Positions 5,564 to 6,810 of a stretch of DNA of 6,810 bases are shown piece by piece. A program made the translations under genes and the position numbers. The notes beneath the pieces were generated by a model, which was not told the origin of the DNA, searched no databases, and saw only the letters and a program-made list of their open reading frames with translations. Positions within the stretch are counted from its first letter, which is position 1. Every line of letters starts with the position of its first letter. The DNA comes from an uncultured Clostridia bacterium (GTDB taxonomy: Bacteria > Bacillota > Clostridia > Christensenellales > UBA1242). The stretch lies in NCBI GenBank assembly GCA_946610635.1, contig CAMOCI010000034.1, positions 1 to 6,810 on the forward strand, in the 5' to 3' direction.

Positions 5564-6037
5564 ATGAAAAAGGATAGAAACAAAGTATGTGAAGAGTTTT
5601 CTTGCTGTTGCATGAATGGGGAGATTCCTTTCAACAAGGATAATGAAGTTAAAGATATTATTGAAATTTTTAAAAACATAAAACCTAATGCTAGTAAAGA
5701 TGATATGCTTCGTTGGTTATATCGTGGAATGGAAAAAGCATTTTATATACACGCATTATTTGAGTTTGAAGTTGAGAAATATCTTGTTAAAAATCATCTT
5801 CTTAGTGAAGATTATATGAATGATCATATTTTTGATAAATGTCTTTGTTGTGGAAAACTAGAATTTCATGGCCCTAGATTTTTGCCTATGTGGCGTGATG
5901 ATTATTTCTCAGATATAGTAAATGATGATAAGTCAATTTATGATTTGTATGAAATGACTGATGAAGATGTTGAATTTTATACTGAAGATTTTTTAGATAT
6001 TTTTGGGTTTATGTATACATATTTCTCTGAAATGTAA
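5564..6037 (+). CDS. Unknown acidic protein, first main gene of the rightward operon
   Basis: I do not recognise this 157-residue protein. It has Cys clusters near the start (CSCCC-like, about residues 9-16) and in the middle (CLCCGK, about 94-99) that could bind metal, a predicted helical middle (MLRWLYRGMEKAFYIHALF), and a strongly acidic last third (MTDEDVEFYTEDFLD). By hand count it has about 34 acidic and 19 basic residues. No signal peptide or membrane segment is visible. The frame is open upstream to a TTG at 5519, but that start overlaps the GGAGG and has no ribosome binding site, so I prefer ATG 5564, just after the leader ORF stop. It is driven by the consensus promoter next to the repressor, so it is likely an early gene, but it does not look like a Cro protein. 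Its last 45 bases overlap the opposing gene. Confidence 0.7.
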   Translation: MKKDRNKVCEEFSCCCMNGEIPFNKDNEVKDIIEIFKNIKPNASKDDMLRWLYRGMEKAFYIHALFEFEVEKYLVKNHLLSEDYMNDHIFDKCLCCGKLEFHGPRFLPMWRDDYFSDIVNDDKSIYDLYEMTDEDVEFYTEDFLDIFGFMYTYFSEM

Positions 6038-6421
6038 CGAGTCAGAATATTCCATAAAACTATTAATAAAATTTTCAATATTATTTATATGTTTTTGTTG
6101 ATATTCTCTATTCATTTGTTTTTTGTTTTTTTCAACTATCTTTTGTTCTTTGGTAAGTTCTTTAAATTTTTTAGATCTTTTATCAATGTATGGATAAAGT
6201 TTAAAAGCAACATGAGAAATGATACTATAAAAAAATTGCATAGGATTTAGATGTTTAAGTGCTAAAGTTCTTTCGCCTTTAACGTGGGATTTTGTAACTT
6301 CTGAATTAAAATACTTTGTTAAAAAATCATATAAGTAGTTTTCATCAAAACTTAATAGATAACACAATAGTTTTTTATCTAAAGGTAATTTTCGATTACA
6401 AGTTTCACATATTGAATACAT
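5993..6421 (-). CDS. Unknown basic protein with N-terminal CxxC, opposing the rightward genes
   Basis: This 142-residue protein is not recognised. It begins MYSICETCNRKLPLDKKLLC, with a CxxC at Cys5/Cys8 and another Cys at 20 that may hold a metal. It continues through a mostly helical body to a Lys-rich stretch (about 80-112, KRSKKFKELTKEQK) that could be a coiled coil or nucleic-acid contact, and has no membrane segment. GGAG (6433-6430) lies eight bases before the ATG, and a good extended -10 promoter is just upstream, so it is expressed independently of the repressor-controlled operon. It is the only leftward gene right of the control region, and its 3' end overlaps the acidic protein gene tail to tail. 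A separately expressed cargo (moron-type) gene is a plausible reading. Confidence 0.75.
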   Translation of the reverse strand: MYSICETCNRKLPLDKKLLCYLLSFDENYLYDFLTKYFNSEVTKSHVKGERTLALKHLNPMQFFYSIISHVAFKLYPYIDKRSKKFKELTKEQKIVEKNKKQMNREYQQKHINNIENFINSFMEYSDSLHFREICIHKPKNI

Positions 6422-6441
6422 ATTTAATTCTCCAAAATTTT

Positions 6442-6469
6442 ATTATATCAAATTAATGGTAGATTTCAA
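6442..6469 (-). promoter_or_regulatory. Promoter of the opposing basic protein gene
   Basis: On the minus strand TTGAAA (6469-6464), a 16-bp spacer and TATAAT (6447-6442), preceded by TG to give the extended -10 TGATATAAT. The same nine bases occur at the E2-like gene and the tRNA-Leu promoter. Transcription would begin about 15 bases before the start codon. Confidence 0.75.
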
Positions 6470-6496
6470 AATAAATATAAAAAGGAAAAATAGTTT

Positions 6497-6706
6497 ATGG
6501 TTATAAAAGATACAAAAACAGTTTGTTATTATGTTCAAAACATATCAGATAATGATTTTGATAATACAGCAAAAACCATGTATTACGATAAATCATCTGC
6601 AGAACAGCATTTAAAACGTTTAAAGTTAACAGGTATAAAAGCAAAGCTTATTGCAGTTGAAATATCTACAATAACTCAGGTTACCGAGAAGATTATAAGT
6701 ATTTAG
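6497..6706 (+). CDS. Small unknown protein (69 residues)
   Basis: The protein alternates predicted strands and helices: KTVCYYVQNIS as a strand, then YDKSSAEQHLKRLKL as a helix, then KAKLIAVEIST as a strand. This is a compact alpha/beta fold with a neutral to basic charge and no membrane segment. I do not recognise the family. AAAGGA (6481-6486) lies ten bases before the ATG, slightly far but usable. No convincing rightward promoter is seen in the 75-base gap from the divergent gene, so it may depend on read-through from the consensus promoter at 5450. The next gene follows after ten bases, so the two are probably cotranscribed. Confidence 0.65.
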   Translation: MVIKDTKTVCYYVQNISDNDFDNTAKTMYYDKSSAEQHLKRLKLTGIKAKLIAVEISTITQVTEKIISI

Positions 6707-6716
6707 TGAGGGTATT

Positions 6717-6810
6717 ATGTATTATGATGATGAAAAACTTTCTAAAAGTCAAATGAATAGACAGTTTATTGATTATTTAGGATTTAAAAAAGTATCTGTC
6801 GAAAAATTTA
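6717..6810 (+). CDS. 5' end of an unknown gene, cut by the window edge
   Basis: ATG 6717 is preceded by GTGAGGG (6706-6712) at suitable spacing, and the frame stays open to the last base, giving 31 residues (MYYDDEKLSKSQMNRQFIDYL and on). It starts ten bases after the stop of the preceding small gene, which indicates one operon. The fragment looks helical and charged; it is too short to identify. Confidence 0.6.
   Translation, partial: MYYDDEKLSKSQMNRQFIDYLGFKKVSVEKF

Larger units (their letters stand above)
3165..6810. mobile_element. Left end of an integrated element (prophage or integrative element)
   Basis: The stretch is bounded on the left by tRNA-Leu and carries, in order, phased direct repeats, a tyrosine integrase, a membrane zinc-ribbon protein, an XRE repressor, a divergent control region, and small genes without recognisable housekeeping roles. 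This matches the lysogeny module of temperate phages and some integrative elements. Composition is, if anything, more AT-rich than the left half. No structural, replication or conjugation gene is visible here, so phage and integrative element cannot be told apart. The right end lies beyond 6810. Confidence 0.75.

Overview
This is an AT-rich, low-GC Firmicutes-type sequence (Clostridia-like), judged from strong AGGAG-type ribosome binding sites, GTG/ATG starts, U-tailed hairpin terminators, extended -10 promoters and an encoded CCA on the tRNA. The standard bacterial code fits: Trp is TGG, and TGA ends the integrase frame. I cannot name a genus.

The left half (1-3192) looks like ordinary chromosome. 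It holds the 3' end of an unidentified gene and three monocistronic units, each with its own extended -10 promoter and a clear intrinsic terminator: a CoA-acyltransferase-fold protein related to 2-oxoacid dehydrogenase E2 catalytic domains, a lipoprotein with propeller-like repeats, and a class II tRNA-Leu with anticodon AAG.

The right half (about 3165-6810) looks like the left end of an integrated element, a prophage or integrative element using the tRNA-Leu gene as its attachment site. Three copies of TTGTGTCAA on an exact 12-bp period lie between the tRNA and the tyrosine integrase and resemble arm-type integrase sites. A leftward operon follows: XRE repressor, then a membrane protein with a C-terminal zinc ribbon, then the integrase. 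This is the gene order of a temperate-phage lysogeny module. The membrane protein sits where many phages of Gram-positive bacteria carry superinfection-exclusion genes.

Rightward from the repressor is a full-consensus sigma-70 promoter (TTGACA, 17 bp, TATAAT) with three TACA-N5-TGTA operator-like sites centred 31 and 32 bp apart. Its transcript begins with a good ribosome binding site, a 9-codon leader ORF whose start codon lies in a perfect 9-bp hairpin, and then an unknown acidic protein starting one base after the leader stop. Beyond it are a reversed gene with its own promoter, and two more rightward genes of unknown function, the last cut by the window edge. No second attachment site is visible, so the element continues past 6810.

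The points most worth checking are the three-operator control region, the leader/hairpin arrangement, the phased 12-bp repeats, the apparent frameshift at the integrase 5' end, and a near-identical 21-bp promoter block shared by the lipoprotein and tRNA genes.
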